A DNA stretch of 64,000 nucleotides, from the NCBI RefSeq assembly GCF_008000995.1, contig NZ_CP042828.1, positions 1,116,001 to 1,180,000 on the forward strand, written 5' to 3'. The position numbers were made by a program, and so were the translations under genes. Source of the DNA: Ruania zhangjianzhongii (GTDB taxonomy: Bacteria > Actinomycetota > Actinomycetes > Actinomycetales > Beutenbergiaceae). The notes under the pieces are model-generated. The model had not been told where the DNA came from. It made no database searches and worked only from the letters and a program-made list of their open reading frames with translations. Shown here in pieces: positions 24,939 through 33,629 of the stretch; position 1 is the first letter of the stretch; each line of letters begins with the position of its first letter.

Positions 24939-25813
24939 GTGGCGGCGTCGAGGCGCGACCGCAGCCGGCCGCGAGGGCAAGGGGCAGTGCCAGGGTGCGG
25001 GGCAGTGCCCGGCCCGCTTTCGGACGACCGTTGCCGGGGGACTCGGTGCTGCACCGCCGCGATCCCGTGGTCAAGCTCGCTGTGCTGCTGGTGATCTGCC
25101 TGGTGCTGACCGCGGTGACCGATCCGGTGACCCCCGCTGTGCTTTACCTGCTCACCTGGCCGGTCGCCCTGGCCGCCGGGCGGATTCCGGCGGGCACCCT
25201 GTTGCGCGCCCACCTGCTGTTCGTCGCCTTCGCGTTCAGCCTGCTGATGGTGAACGCGTTCACCCGGCCCGGGCAGGCGGTGGCGCACGTGGGGCCGGCG
25301 GCGATCAGCGCCGAGGGCCTGAGCATCGGTGCCGGGCTGGCGATCCGGACCCTGTTCATCGGCGTCGCCTCGGTGACCTTCGTGTTCACCACCGACGGCG
25401 CCCGGCTGATGACCAGCCTGCACCAGCACCTGCGTCTGGACGGACGCTTCGCCTACGCGGTGCTGGCTGGCTACCGGCTGCTCGAACAGCTACCGGAGAC
25501 CTGGGCCACGATCCGGGCGGCCCAGGCGGTCCGCGACCCGCGCCGCCGCGGGATATCCCGGTCGCCGCGGGCACTGACCCGGGCGGCGTTCACTCTGCTG
25601 GTCACCTCGCTGCGCCGCGCCGAACGGATGTCGATCGCCCTGGAGACCCGTGGCCTGGGCGCCGGCCGCCGCACGATCGCCGCACCCAGCCCGCTCGGGC
25701 GCGCCGATGCCCTGCTGGCCGGGACAGCTCTGGTGAGCACCGCCGTCGTGCTCTATGCCTCCTGGCAGGCCGGCACGCTCCGCGGGCTGGGTGCGCTTGG
25801 GGTGTTCGGCTGA
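24935..25813 (+). CDS. ykoC: YkoC: ECF transporter transmembrane (T) component
   Basis: 292 residues. After a basic Ala/Arg/Gly-rich N-terminus come hydrophobic segments (VVKLAVLLVICLVLTAV, VLYLLTWPVALAAG, LRAHLLFVAFAFSLLMV, AIRTLFIGVASVTFVF, ALLAGTALVSTAVVLY) and the two ECF-T coupling elements that touch the ATPase: AAQAVRDPRRRG and ALETRGLGAGRRT. ATG at 24935 fits the ATGA overlap with the frame-corrected ykoD stop. Last gene of the TPP-controlled operon. Confidence 0.9.
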   Translation: MSGGVEARPQPAARARGSARVRGSARPAFGRPLPGDSVLHRRDPVVKLAVLLVICLVLTAVTDPVTPAVLYLLTWPVALAAGRIPAGTLLRAHLLFVAFAFSLLMVNAFTRPGQAVAHVGPAAISAEGLSIGAGLAIRTLFIGVASVTFVFTTDGARLMTSLHQHLRLDGRFAYAVLAGYRLLEQLPETWATIRAAQAVRDPRRRGISRSPRALTRAAFTLLVTSLRRAERMSIALETRGLGAGRRTIAAPSPLGRADALLAGTALVSTAVVLYASWQAGTLRGLGALGVFG

Positions 25814-25830
25814 CGCCGCCACCCCACTAC

Positions 25831-25894
25831 ACCGCCACCACCACCACCACCACCGTCGCCACCACCGTCGCCACCGCCACCACCACCACCACCA
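25831..25894 (+). repeat. CCACCA/CGTCGC simple-sequence tract
   Basis: About 64 bp of CAC triplets interrupted by GTCGC, directly between the ykoC stop and the palindromic element. Low complexity, non-coding, prone to slippage. Confidence 0.85.
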
Positions 25895-25895
25895 A

Positions 25896-25959
25896 CGGAG
25901 GTAGGTACGGCGATCGGAGGTACGTTTGTACTTACCTCCGATCGCCGTACCTACCTCCG
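25896..25959. repeat. Palindromic repeat element, copy 2 (27-bp perfect stem)
   Basis: Left arm 25896-25922 is the exact reverse complement of 25933-25959, around the loop CGTTTGTACT. Each arm holds two CGGAGGTA boxes, as in copy 1 at 21075-21141, and the loop likewise ends in ACT. It sits between the ends of the convergent ykoC and serC genes. Confidence 0.9.
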
Positions 25960-26030
25960 ATCGGCGCGGGGACGGTGGAAACTCGGGTGCGGGTGCGGGT
26001 GCGGGTGCCGGGGGTTGAGCGGGGTCTAGC

Positions 26031-27236
<1,206 letters not shown>

Positions 27237-27280
27237 TTAGGGTGGAGTCGGCATTGGCTGGCATGAAGGGGAAGGGCCCC

Positions 27281-27964
27281 GTGAGCGATCTCATCGATAC
27301 GACGGAGATGTACCTGAAGACGGTCTTCGAGCTGCTCGAGGACGGGATCGTGCCGCTGCGGGCCCGGATCGCCGAGCGTCTGGGACACTCCGGGCCGACG
27401 GTCTCCCAGACCGTGGCGCGACTGGAGCGGGACGGTCTGATGGTGGTGACCGGGGACCGGCACCTGGAGCTCACCGACGAGGGGCTGGCCCGCGCCACCC
27501 GGGTGATGCGCAAGCACCGGCTGGCCGAGCGGCTGCTCACCGATGTGATCGGCCTGGACTGGCCGCATGTGCACGAAGAGGCCTGCCGCTGGGAGCACGT
27601 GATGAGCGATCAGGTGGAACAGCGCTTGATCGGCCTGCTCGATCACCCCCAGCGAGACCCGTACGGCAACTCGATCCCCGGGCTGGAAGAGCTCGGGGAG
27701 CAGTCGCTGGACGCCGCCTACGGCGCGGCGCTCGCCGATCTGCTGCCGACCGGTGCGGCCACCTACCGGATCACCCGGATCGGGGAGCCGCTGCAGGTGG
27801 ATGTGGCCCTGCTGCGGCAGCTGCAGGAAGCGGGCCTGGCGCCAGGGGCCACGATCCAGGCGACCCGCGGCAAGGACACCTTCGCCGTGCAGGTCTCCGG
27901 CGTCGAGACCGTGCTGGACCTGCCGGAGGACACCGCCCGGCACGTGTTCGTCACCACCGACTGA
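27281..27964 (+). CDS. DtxR/IdeR family metal-dependent repressor
   Basis: 227 residues, the usual length for IdeR. Winged helix DTTEMYLKTVFELLEDGIVPLRARIAERLGHSGPTVSQTVARLERDGL; metal-binding/dimer domain with HVHEEACRWEHVMSDQVEQRL (His, Glu, Cys, Glu, His ligands); C-terminal SH3-like domain (GEPLQVDVALLRQLQEAGLAPG). Probably the iron-responsive global regulator; Mn specificity cannot be excluded. The GTG at 27281 gives the canonical N-terminus SDLIDTTEMYL and has AAGG upstream; earlier in-frame starts add non-family residues. Divergent from serC. Confidence 0.92.
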   Translation: MSDLIDTTEMYLKTVFELLEDGIVPLRARIAERLGHSGPTVSQTVARLERDGLMVVTGDRHLELTDEGLARATRVMRKHRLAERLLTDVIGLDWPHVHEEACRWEHVMSDQVEQRLIGLLDHPQRDPYGNSIPGLEELGEQSLDAAYGAALADLLPTGAATYRITRIGEPLQVDVALLRQLQEAGLAPGATIQATRGKDTFAVQVSGVETVLDLPEDTARHVFVTTD

Positions 27965-28113
27965 CCGAATCCGACGGGATCGCGACACGCCGCAGATTCG
28001 TGCCACCAGTCACATCCGGGACCGAATTGTGACCGGAACGTGACAATCGGCCCAGTGCTGAGGTAGCGTCTGTTCCGCTCGCAGAAACCCTCCTTCAGCG
28101 AGTACCCCGGACA

Positions 28114-28279
28114 GACGCCGAACCCTGTCACTGCCCGAGGTCAGATCGAACCCGTGACAGGGGCGGGGGACCCAAATCTTGCGGTGCTGTGAAGCACCTT
28201 GGGGTGAAGTCCACCGGCCGAGCGGCAGGCGGACCGGGTGCTACCTCCACCCGAACCCGACAGCTCACCTCGTAGGCGG
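28114..28279 (+). promoter_or_regulatory. ydaO/yuaA-type c-di-AMP riboswitch
   Basis: Ordered consensus blocks: GACGCCGAACCCTG, ACAGGGGCGGGGGACCCA, TTGGGGTGAA, GGGTGCTACCTC, CCCGAACCCGACAGCT, ACCTCGTAGGC. This class binds cyclic di-AMP and commonly precedes cell-wall hydrolase genes in actinobacteria, as here. It ends just before the ribosome site of the NlpC/P60 gene, so ligand binding would switch the hydrolase off (family knowledge). Confidence 0.92.
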
Positions 28280-28295
28280 CAGGAGAGGCAATACT

Positions 28296-29132
28296 TTGAC
28301 CGACATCAAAAATGGGCGGCACCGCGCAGCATGCCGCCCGGTAACCCCGCTGAGCACCTTCGGCCAGGCCGTCACCGGGACCGTGGGCAAGCGGACCGCC
28401 GTCGCGCTGGCCACATCGGGAGCGCTTCTGGCGCTCAGCGCCCCCGGCGCTCTCGCCGCCCCGACCACCGCCGACGCCCCCGTTCGCACCGCGAACCTCG
28501 CGTCGGCTATCGCCCCAGACACGGCGAACGAGGATGCCGTGGGCACCTCCGCCACCGTCAGCGTCGACGCTGACGTGAGCTGGAACCTGGGCACGAACGT
28601 CGAGGTGGAGTCTGAGGCTCCGCCGCCGCCCCCGGAGCCAGAGCCAGAGCCGGAGCCGGAGCCGACCTACGAGCGGACCACTACCGAGACCTCGCGCAGC
28701 AACGACCGCACCGAGGCCGCGACCGAGTCTAGCGACTCGGACGAGGGTGAGTCCGAGGAGTCCAGCGAGCCCGCCTCCACCACCAGCGCCAGCGGAATCG
28801 GCGCGCAGATCGTGGAGATCGCCCATCGCTACGTGGGTACTCCGTACGTGCACGGTGGTTCGACCCCGGCCGGGTTCGACTGCTCCGGCTTCACCGCCTA
28901 CGTGTACGCCCAGGTGGGCATCAGCCTGCCGCGTTCCTCCGGTGCCCAGGCCGGTGCCGGTCAGCAGGTGTCCGCCTCCGAGGCGCGCCCCGGTGACCTG
29001 GTCTGGTGGCCTGGACACGTGGGCATCTACCTCGGTGGCGACCAGCACATTGCTGCCCGTAACCCCAGCAGCCCGCTGCACGCCAGCCAGATGTGGCGGT
29101 CCAACCCGACGTTCATCCGCGTCACCGGCTGA
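28296..29132 (+). CDS. Secreted NlpC/P60 peptidoglycan endopeptidase
   Basis: 278 residues. Signal peptide near residues 25-50 (KRTAVALATSGALLALSAPGALAA), a disordered middle with PPPPEPEPEPEPEP and Ser/Glu/Thr-rich linker, then the C-terminal NlpC/P60 domain (from ~residue 170). Catalytic Cys196 in FDCSGFTAYVYAQ and His241 in WWPGHVGIYLG; third residue in DQHIAARN. It cleaves D-Glu-DAP-type stem peptide bonds. The TTG start is chosen because AGGAGAGG lies seven bases upstream, directly after the c-di-AMP riboswitch; the longer frame would translate through the riboswitch. Confidence 0.92.
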   Translation: MTDIKNGRHRAACRPVTPLSTFGQAVTGTVGKRTAVALATSGALLALSAPGALAAPTTADAPVRTANLASAIAPDTANEDAVGTSATVSVDADVSWNLGTNVEVESEAPPPPPEPEPEPEPEPTYERTTTETSRSNDRTEAATESSDSDEGESEESSEPASTTSASGIGAQIVEIAHRYVGTPYVHGGSTPAGFDCSGFTAYVYAQVGISLPRSSGAQAGAGQQVSASEARPGDLVWWPGHVGIYLGGDQHIAARNPSSPLHASQMWRSNPTFIRVTG

Positions 29133-29152
29133 GCCTCATCGCGTCAGCACAG

Positions 29153-29184
29153 TGGCCCGTCTCTGCATCGGCAGAGGCGGGCCA
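29153..29184 (+). terminator. Terminator of the NlpC/P60 gene
   Basis: TGGCCCGTCTCTGC pairs with GCAGAGGCGGGCCA (14 bp, one G-U) around ATCG, followed by a T-rich TTGTCGTTGTC. Starts 20 bp after the stop. Confidence 0.8.
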
Positions 29185-29341
29185 TTGTCGTTGTCTGGCC
29201 CCGACGGTACAGCGAGTGCTGCCCGGGTAGTACGCGAGTGCTGCCCGGCGCACAGTTGATTCGCGTTTTGGTGCGCAGCATCGCCTCCGACAGGGCACAC
29301 TTGAGGCCAAGAGATCACCAACGACCGGGGGTGTACTGGTC

Positions 29342-30286
29342 ATGGAGCACGAACAGGTCGTTCTGGTAGGGGTCGATGGATCACCGGCCAGCCTGAACGC
29401 ACTGGAATGGGCCGTCGCCCAGGCGCGGCAGGTGGGCTGGCGGCTGCACCTGGTGTGCGCCTACGCCGTGCCCACGTTCGCTGCTGCCTCCCTGGACGGT
29501 GGCTACGCCGCACTGGACGACACCGCCATCCGCGAAGGTGCGCAGGCAGTGCTGGACGAGGCGGTCGCGCGGGTCTCGCAACGTGACGTGGAGGTGACCA
29601 GCGCCCTGGAGACCGGTGACCCGGCCGGGGTGCTGGTGGACCTGAGCAAGCAGGTCTGCCTGGTGGTGGTCGGGACCCGGGGGCGCAGCGGCTTCGCCGA
29701 GCGTGTCCTGGGCACCGTTTCCTCGGCCCTGCCGGCCCACGCGCACTGCCCGACCGTGGTGGTGCCCCTGCTGGACGGTGAGGACGATGACACCACTCCG
29801 CCGCTGCCGATCAACCGGATCGTGGTGGGTGTGGACGGGTCCGATTCGGCGAAGGTGGCGCTGAACCGGGCGATCGAGCAGGCCGAGGTCTGGCAGGCCG
29901 AGCTCACCGCTGTGGTGGCGGTGCCGATCGGCGCCGGTGCCGGCGTGCTCGGCTGGCTGCCGGCCGCGGTGGACCGGGAGAGCGTGCTCGCCGACGTCAA
30001 GGAGGGCCTGAACGTCACGGTCGACCGGGCGTTGGAAGGCCGCGAGCTGGTGGTGCGCCGGCACGCGCTGGACGGTAACGGAGCGGCCCTGCTCTCGGAG
30101 TTCTCCACCGCGGTGGACCTCGTGGTGGTCGGCTCCCGCGGGCGTGGCGGGTTCGCCGGCATGCTGCTCGGGTCCACCTCGCAGCAGGTGCTGCACCACA
30201 CCGCATGCCCGGTGATGGTGGTGCCCAGCCGGATCCAGGATGAGGGCCTGCCGCCGATGGAGCGTGGCTGGAGGCGGCGCAAGTAG
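29342..30286 (+). CDS. Universal stress protein, tandem Usp domains
   Basis: 314 residues with two Usp domains. Domain 1 begins VVLVGVDGSPASLNALEWAV and ends VVVGTRGRSGFAERVLGTVSSALPAHAHCPTVVV; domain 2 begins RIVVGVDGSDSAKVALNRAI and ends VVVGSRGRGGFAGMLLGSTSQQVLHHTACPVMVV. Both carry the ATP-binding G-2x-G-9x-G-(S/T) pattern. Cytoplasmic stress/dormancy protein typical of actinobacteria. Monocistronic, ending 16 bp from the convergent ECF41 gene. The substrate or partner is not evident. Confidence 0.93.
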   Translation: MEHEQVVLVGVDGSPASLNALEWAVAQARQVGWRLHLVCAYAVPTFAAASLDGGYAALDDTAIREGAQAVLDEAVARVSQRDVEVTSALETGDPAGVLVDLSKQVCLVVVGTRGRSGFAERVLGTVSSALPAHAHCPTVVVPLLDGEDDDTTPPLPINRIVVGVDGSDSAKVALNRAIEQAEVWQAELTAVVAVPIGAGAGVLGWLPAAVDRESVLADVKEGLNVTVDRALEGRELVVRRHALDGNGAALLSEFSTAVDLVVVGSRGRGGFAGMLLGSTSQQVLHHTACPVMVVPSRIQDEGLPPMERGWRRRK

Positions 30287-30302
30287 CCGGCTTTCCCCGT
30301 GC

Positions 30303-31199
30303 TCAGCCCAGGCGCACGGGCACCCCGCGGGCGATCCGGGCGAGCTTCTCCGGGTTGCGCACGTAGTAGATCCCGGTGATCTTCCCCTCGCGTACGGCGA
30401 TCGACACCACGCCGTCGAGCTCACCGCCCACGTACGCGATCAGCGCCGGGTCCCCATTGATCGAGGTGAGGGTCATCTCGATCGTGCCGGCGGCCTTGGT
30501 CGCGACCCCCTGGACGTAGCGCAGCACCCGCTCCGCGCCCACGATCGGGTGTCGTGCGGCCGTGCGCACCCCACCGCCGTCCGCGAGGCACACCACATCC
30601 GGGGCGAGCACATCCACCAGGTGCTGCAGGTCACCGGTCTGCAGCGCATGCTGGAAGCTCTCGACGGCGGAGCGCGCCTCGGTCGGTGAGGTCGCCTGCC
30701 GAGGGCGCCGGGCGTGCACGTGCTGGCGCGCCCGGTGGGCGATCTGACGCACCGCGGCCGGGGTCTTGTCCACGGCCGCGGCGATCTCGGCGTAGTCGAA
30801 GCCGAACGCCTCCCGGAGCACGAACACGGCTCGCTCGGTGGGGGAGAGGGTCTCCAGCACCAGCATGAGCGCCATCGAGACGGTGTCGGCGCGCTCGACG
30901 TCCTCGGCCACGTCCGGTGTGGTGAGCAACGGCTCGGGCAGCCACGGGCCCACGTAGGTCTCCCGGCGCCGGCTCATCGTCCGCAGCCGGTTCAACGCCT
31001 GCCGGGTGGTGATCCGGACCAGGTAGGCGCGCGGTTCCTGCACCTGCTCCAGGTCCACGCCTACCCAGCGCAGCCACGTCTCCTGGAGCACATCCTCGGC
31101 GTCGGCCGTCGAGCCGAGCACCTCATAGGCCACGGTGAACAGCAGGTTGCGGTGGGCCATGAACGTGACGGTGGCCGCCTCCACAGCTGGTTCGGTCAC
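30303..31199 (-). CDS. ECF41-type sigma factor with SnoaL-like C-terminal domain, copy A
   Basis: 298 residues. Sigma region 2: HRNLLFTVAYEVLGSTADAEDVLQETWLRW; region 4: SPTERAVFVLREAFGFDYAEIAAAVDKTPAAVRQIAHRAR. The linker WLPEP motif and the C-terminal NTF2/SnoaL-like domain with DGGG (LADGGGV) and NPEKL (YVRNPEKLARI) are the ECF41 hallmarks; this extension controls sigma activity without a membrane anti-sigma. The GTG at 31199 follows AGAGGAG; a longer frame starts at 31271. It follows oxidoreductase A by 77 bp. Its module has a near-identical arrangement at 32.7-34.9 kb. Confidence 0.93.
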   Translation of the reverse strand: MTEPAVEAATVTFMAHRNLLFTVAYEVLGSTADAEDVLQETWLRWVGVDLEQVQEPRAYLVRITTRQALNRLRTMSRRRETYVGPWLPEPLLTTPDVAEDVERADTVSMALMLVLETLSPTERAVFVLREAFGFDYAEIAAAVDKTPAAVRQIAHRARQHVHARRPRQATSPTEARSAVESFQHALQTGDLQHLVDVLAPDVVCLADGGGVRTAARHPIVGAERVLRYVQGVATKAAGTIEMTLTSINGDPALIAYVGGELDGVVSIAVREGKITGIYYVRNPEKLARIARGVPVRLG

Positions 31200-31276
31200 G
31201 ATGATCTCCTCTGCCTGGTGCCCCGGTTGCTGCTGCCGGCGGCCCGGGCGTGCTGACTCCACGGTACGCACCGCCG

Positions 31277-32527
31277 TCAGCGCGCTTCCTCGGCGGTGAC
31301 CCGTGCGGCTGGTGCGCCGGCAACCGGTGGGACTGATGCGCCGGCGGCGGCCAGCCGGCGGCGCCGGGCCGGGTCGGTGAGGCGCATCGTGACTCGGCCC
31401 GGGAAGCGGGCCTCGAGCTTGAGCTGCCAGATGATCCCGGAGCAGATCAGCTCCTTGATCGCCGCACCCGGCCGGCCGGCCAGGTAGGTGCGCCGCGCCG
31501 TGTCGTTCAGGTGGGTCAGCTGCAGCAGGCCGTCACGTCGGCCCAGGCTGACGCACTGGCTGACGAAGGCGAGGCTGAGCCGGTCCGGCTGCTTGCCGGC
31601 GATCAGGGCGAGTACAGTCTCGGCCGCCTGCGGGCCTACCTGCACCGCCGCCTGGCAGCTCATCCGCGCCGGTAGGTCGGACGGGGCAGCGGCGTCGCCG
31701 GTGGCCACGATCCGCTCATCGTCCAGACTGACCCAGCTCTCATCGGTGCGCAGCCGGCCGAGGGCGTCGGTGGACAGCCCGCTGTCCCTGGCCAGGGCAG
31801 GCACGCTGAAGCCCGCCGTCCAGATGGTCAGGGCACTGTCCAGGCGGCGCCCGGCGGCCAGCAGCACCGCGTCCGGCTCCACAGCGCGCACCCGGGAGGG
31901 AACACCGTCCAGCAGCTCCACCCCGAGCGCGGCCAGTCGCTGCGCCGCCGACCGCCGGCCGCGCTCGTGCAGGGTCGCGGCGAGCACGCCGCCGGTGAGC
32001 AGCCGCACCTGCCGGCCGGACTCGGCGAGCTCGGCAGCGGTCTCGATCCCGGTCAGGCCACCACCGACCACGGTCACCGGGGCGTGGTCCGGCAGCTCGG
32101 TCAGCGCGGCCTGCAGGCGCTGGGCCTCCTCCAGGGTGCCGATCGGGTAGGTGTGCTCGGCGCCGGGCACGTCCGAGGCGGCGCTGTGGCTGCCGACGGC
32201 GTAGATGAGGTAGTCGTAGGCGAGGCTGCCTCCGCCGGCCAGCTCGATGCTGCGAGTGGCGGCATCGATCCTGGTGGCGGTGTCGACCACCAGGTGCACT
32301 CGCTCGGCGAGCACGTCGCGTAGGTCGTGGGTGGCGCTGTGCGAGCCGCCGACCAGCTGGTGCAGCCGGATCCGTTCCACGAACGTGGGCCGCGGGTTGA
32401 TCAGCGTCACGGTGACGTTCTCGCCCTGGGTCAGGCGGTTGGCCGCCATCACGCCGGCGTAGCCGCCACCGATCACGACGGCGTTCCGTGGCTGGCTCCG
32501 TGTGGTCTCGGGGCGTTGGTCTCGCAT
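31277..32527 (-). CDS. FAD-dependent NDH-2-like oxidoreductase, copy A
   Basis: 416 residues. N-terminal FAD site VVIGGGYAGVMAANRL; NAD(P)H site VVGGGLTGIETAAELAESGR; C-terminal FAD motif ERIVATGDAAAPSDLPAR. It resembles type II NADH dehydrogenases and disulfide-reductase relatives; partner oxidoreductases are typical of ECF41 loci and are usual targets of the adjacent sigma. ATG at 32527 has GGAGGAG upstream. An ECF41-type promoter lies 70 bp upstream and three 17-bp repeats fill the leader. No C-terminal membrane helix is obvious, so it may be soluble. Confidence 0.9.
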   Translation of the reverse strand: MRDQRPETTRSQPRNAVVIGGGYAGVMAANRLTQGENVTVTLINPRPTFVERIRLHQLVGGSHSATHDLRDVLAERVHLVVDTATRIDAATRSIELAGGGSLAYDYLIYAVGSHSAASDVPGAEHTYPIGTLEEAQRLQAALTELPDHAPVTVVGGGLTGIETAAELAESGRQVRLLTGGVLAATLHERGRRSAAQRLAALGVELLDGVPSRVRAVEPDAVLLAAGRRLDSALTIWTAGFSVPALARDSGLSTDALGRLRTDESWVSLDDERIVATGDAAAPSDLPARMSCQAAVQVGPQAAETVLALIAGKQPDRLSLAFVSQCVSLGRRDGLLQLTHLNDTARRTYLAGRPGAAIKELICSGIIWQLKLEARFPGRVTMRLTDPARRRRLAAAGASVPPVAGAPAARVTAEEAR

Positions 32528-32543
32528 CGGGTGCTCCTCCGCA

Positions 32544-32594
32544 GTTGTTGGGTGACCCATGTCGTTCGGTGACCCATGTCGTTCGGTTACCCAT
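32544..32594 (-). repeat. Three 17-bp leader repeats upstream of oxidoreductase A
   Basis: On the plus strand units start at 32544, 32561 and 32578 with core GTCGTTCGGTGACCCAT; each contains GGGTNACCC or GGTNACCC, a short palindrome. They lie between the ECF41 promoter and the ribosome site, so in the transcript they may form hairpins or bind a regulator. Copy B has two units. Confidence 0.85.
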
Positions 32595-32596
32595 GG

Positions 32597-32623
32597 GACA
32601 CCGGTGCACCCGGATCTGTGACA
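32597..32623 (-). promoter_or_regulatory. ECF41-type promoter of module A
   Basis: Minus strand: TGTCACA (32623-32617), 16 bp, TGTC (32600-32597). The published ECF41 consensus is TGTCACA-N16-CGTC, so only one base differs. Supports autoregulation of the oxidoreductase-sigma operon. Confidence 0.78.
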
Positions 32624-32709
32624 CCCCTACGGCAGAAGAGCTTTGCTCACCCCGGCGAGCTCCGCCGTCGGCGGCTGAGCGTATGGCCTGGCCGGCGGTG
32701 AGTGGCCGG
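32624..32709. repeat. Duplication scar copied from the rocD 3' junction
   Basis: From the promoter box onward, about 80 bp (32600-32680) is nearly identical to 34919-34996, which runs into the rocD stop codon. Here the similarity fades after GCGGCTGAGCG, where rocD coding would begin, leaving a relic of the copied junction upstream of ECF41 copy B. Confidence 0.6.
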
Positions 32710-33606
32710 TCAGGATCGGCTGAGCGGAGTCTCAGCGCTGATCCGGGAGAGCTTCTCCGGATTGCGCATGTAGTACATGCGAGCGATCCGTGCGTCGTGC
32801 ACGGCCACGGCGAAAATGCCGTCCAGCTCGTCGTCCATCGTGATCAGCAGCGCTGGGGAGCCATTGATCGTGGTGAGCCGCGCCGACAGGACTCCGGGCG
32901 CCTTGCGCAGGCCGCCGAGGAACAGCCGCGCGACCGGGTCGGCACCACGGACCGGGTTGGGGACGGCCTGCTTGAGGCCGCCGCCGTCGGAGAGGACCAC
33001 GACATCCGGAGCCAGCACGTCCATGAGTGCGCGCAGATCGCCGGTCTCGATCGAGACCACGAACGCCTCGAGCACCTCCCGGGTCTCGGCCGCACTGGCC
33101 GGTCGGCGGGGACGGCGGGACTCGACGTGGCTGCGGGCGCGATGCGCGATCTGGCGCACGGCGGCGGGGGACTTCTCAACCGCGTCCGCTATCTCGGCAT
33201 AGTCGAAGCCGAACGACTCGCGCAGGACGAACACCGCGCGCTCGGTGGGGGAGAGAGTTTCCAGCACCACCATCAGCGCCATCGAGACGCTCTCTGCCAG
33301 CAGGACGTCCTCGGCGACATCGGGGGAGGTCAGCAGGGGCTCGGGCAGCCACTGCCCGACGTAGTCCTCCCGGCGCCGCTGCAACGTCCGCAGCCGGTTG
33401 AGGGCCTGTCGAGTGGTGATGCGGACCAGGTAGGCACGCCGGTCCCACACCTCGGCGAGGTCGACGCCCACCCAGCGCAGCCAGGTCTCCTGCAGGACGT
33501 CCTCGGCGTCGGCGCCCGAGCCGAGAATCTCATACGCCACGGTGAAGAGCAGGTTGCGGTGGGCGACGAAGGTCTCGGTCGCGGTCTCCGCGGGCTCGTC
33601 GGTCAT
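32710..33606 (-). CDS. ECF41-type sigma factor with SnoaL-like C-terminal domain, copy B
   Basis: 298 residues, the same length as copy A and clearly paralogous throughout (HRNLLFTVAYEILGSGADAEDVLQETWLRW; QWLPEPLLTSPDVAEDV; SPTERAVFVLRESFGFDYAEIADAVEKSPAAVRQIAHRAR). C-terminal domain keeps DGGG (LSDGGGL) and NPEKL (MRNPEKLSRI). The most divergent part is the C-terminal domain, which may set different control. ATG at 33606 has GAGAGG six bases upstream; the frame upstream is antisense-like sequence over oxidoreductase B and is ignored. It lies 23 bp after oxidoreductase B, so the two are co-transcribed. Confidence 0.93.
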   Translation of the reverse strand: MTDEPAETATETFVAHRNLLFTVAYEILGSGADAEDVLQETWLRWVGVDLAEVWDRRAYLVRITTRQALNRLRTLQRRREDYVGQWLPEPLLTSPDVAEDVLLAESVSMALMVVLETLSPTERAVFVLRESFGFDYAEIADAVEKSPAAVRQIAHRARSHVESRRPRRPASAAETREVLEAFVVSIETGDLRALMDVLAPDVVVLSDGGGLKQAVPNPVRGADPVARLFLGGLRKAPGVLSARLTTINGSPALLITMDDELDGIFAVAVHDARIARMYYMRNPEKLSRISAETPLSRS

Positions 33607-33629
33607 GATCGACCTCTCGGGTGGGGGAC

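Noticed and set aside
32544-32594. Possible CRISPR-like direct repeats
   Set aside because: Units are contiguous 17-mers without spacers; the 18-bp (19041) and 48-bp (6118) arrays are likewise gapless.
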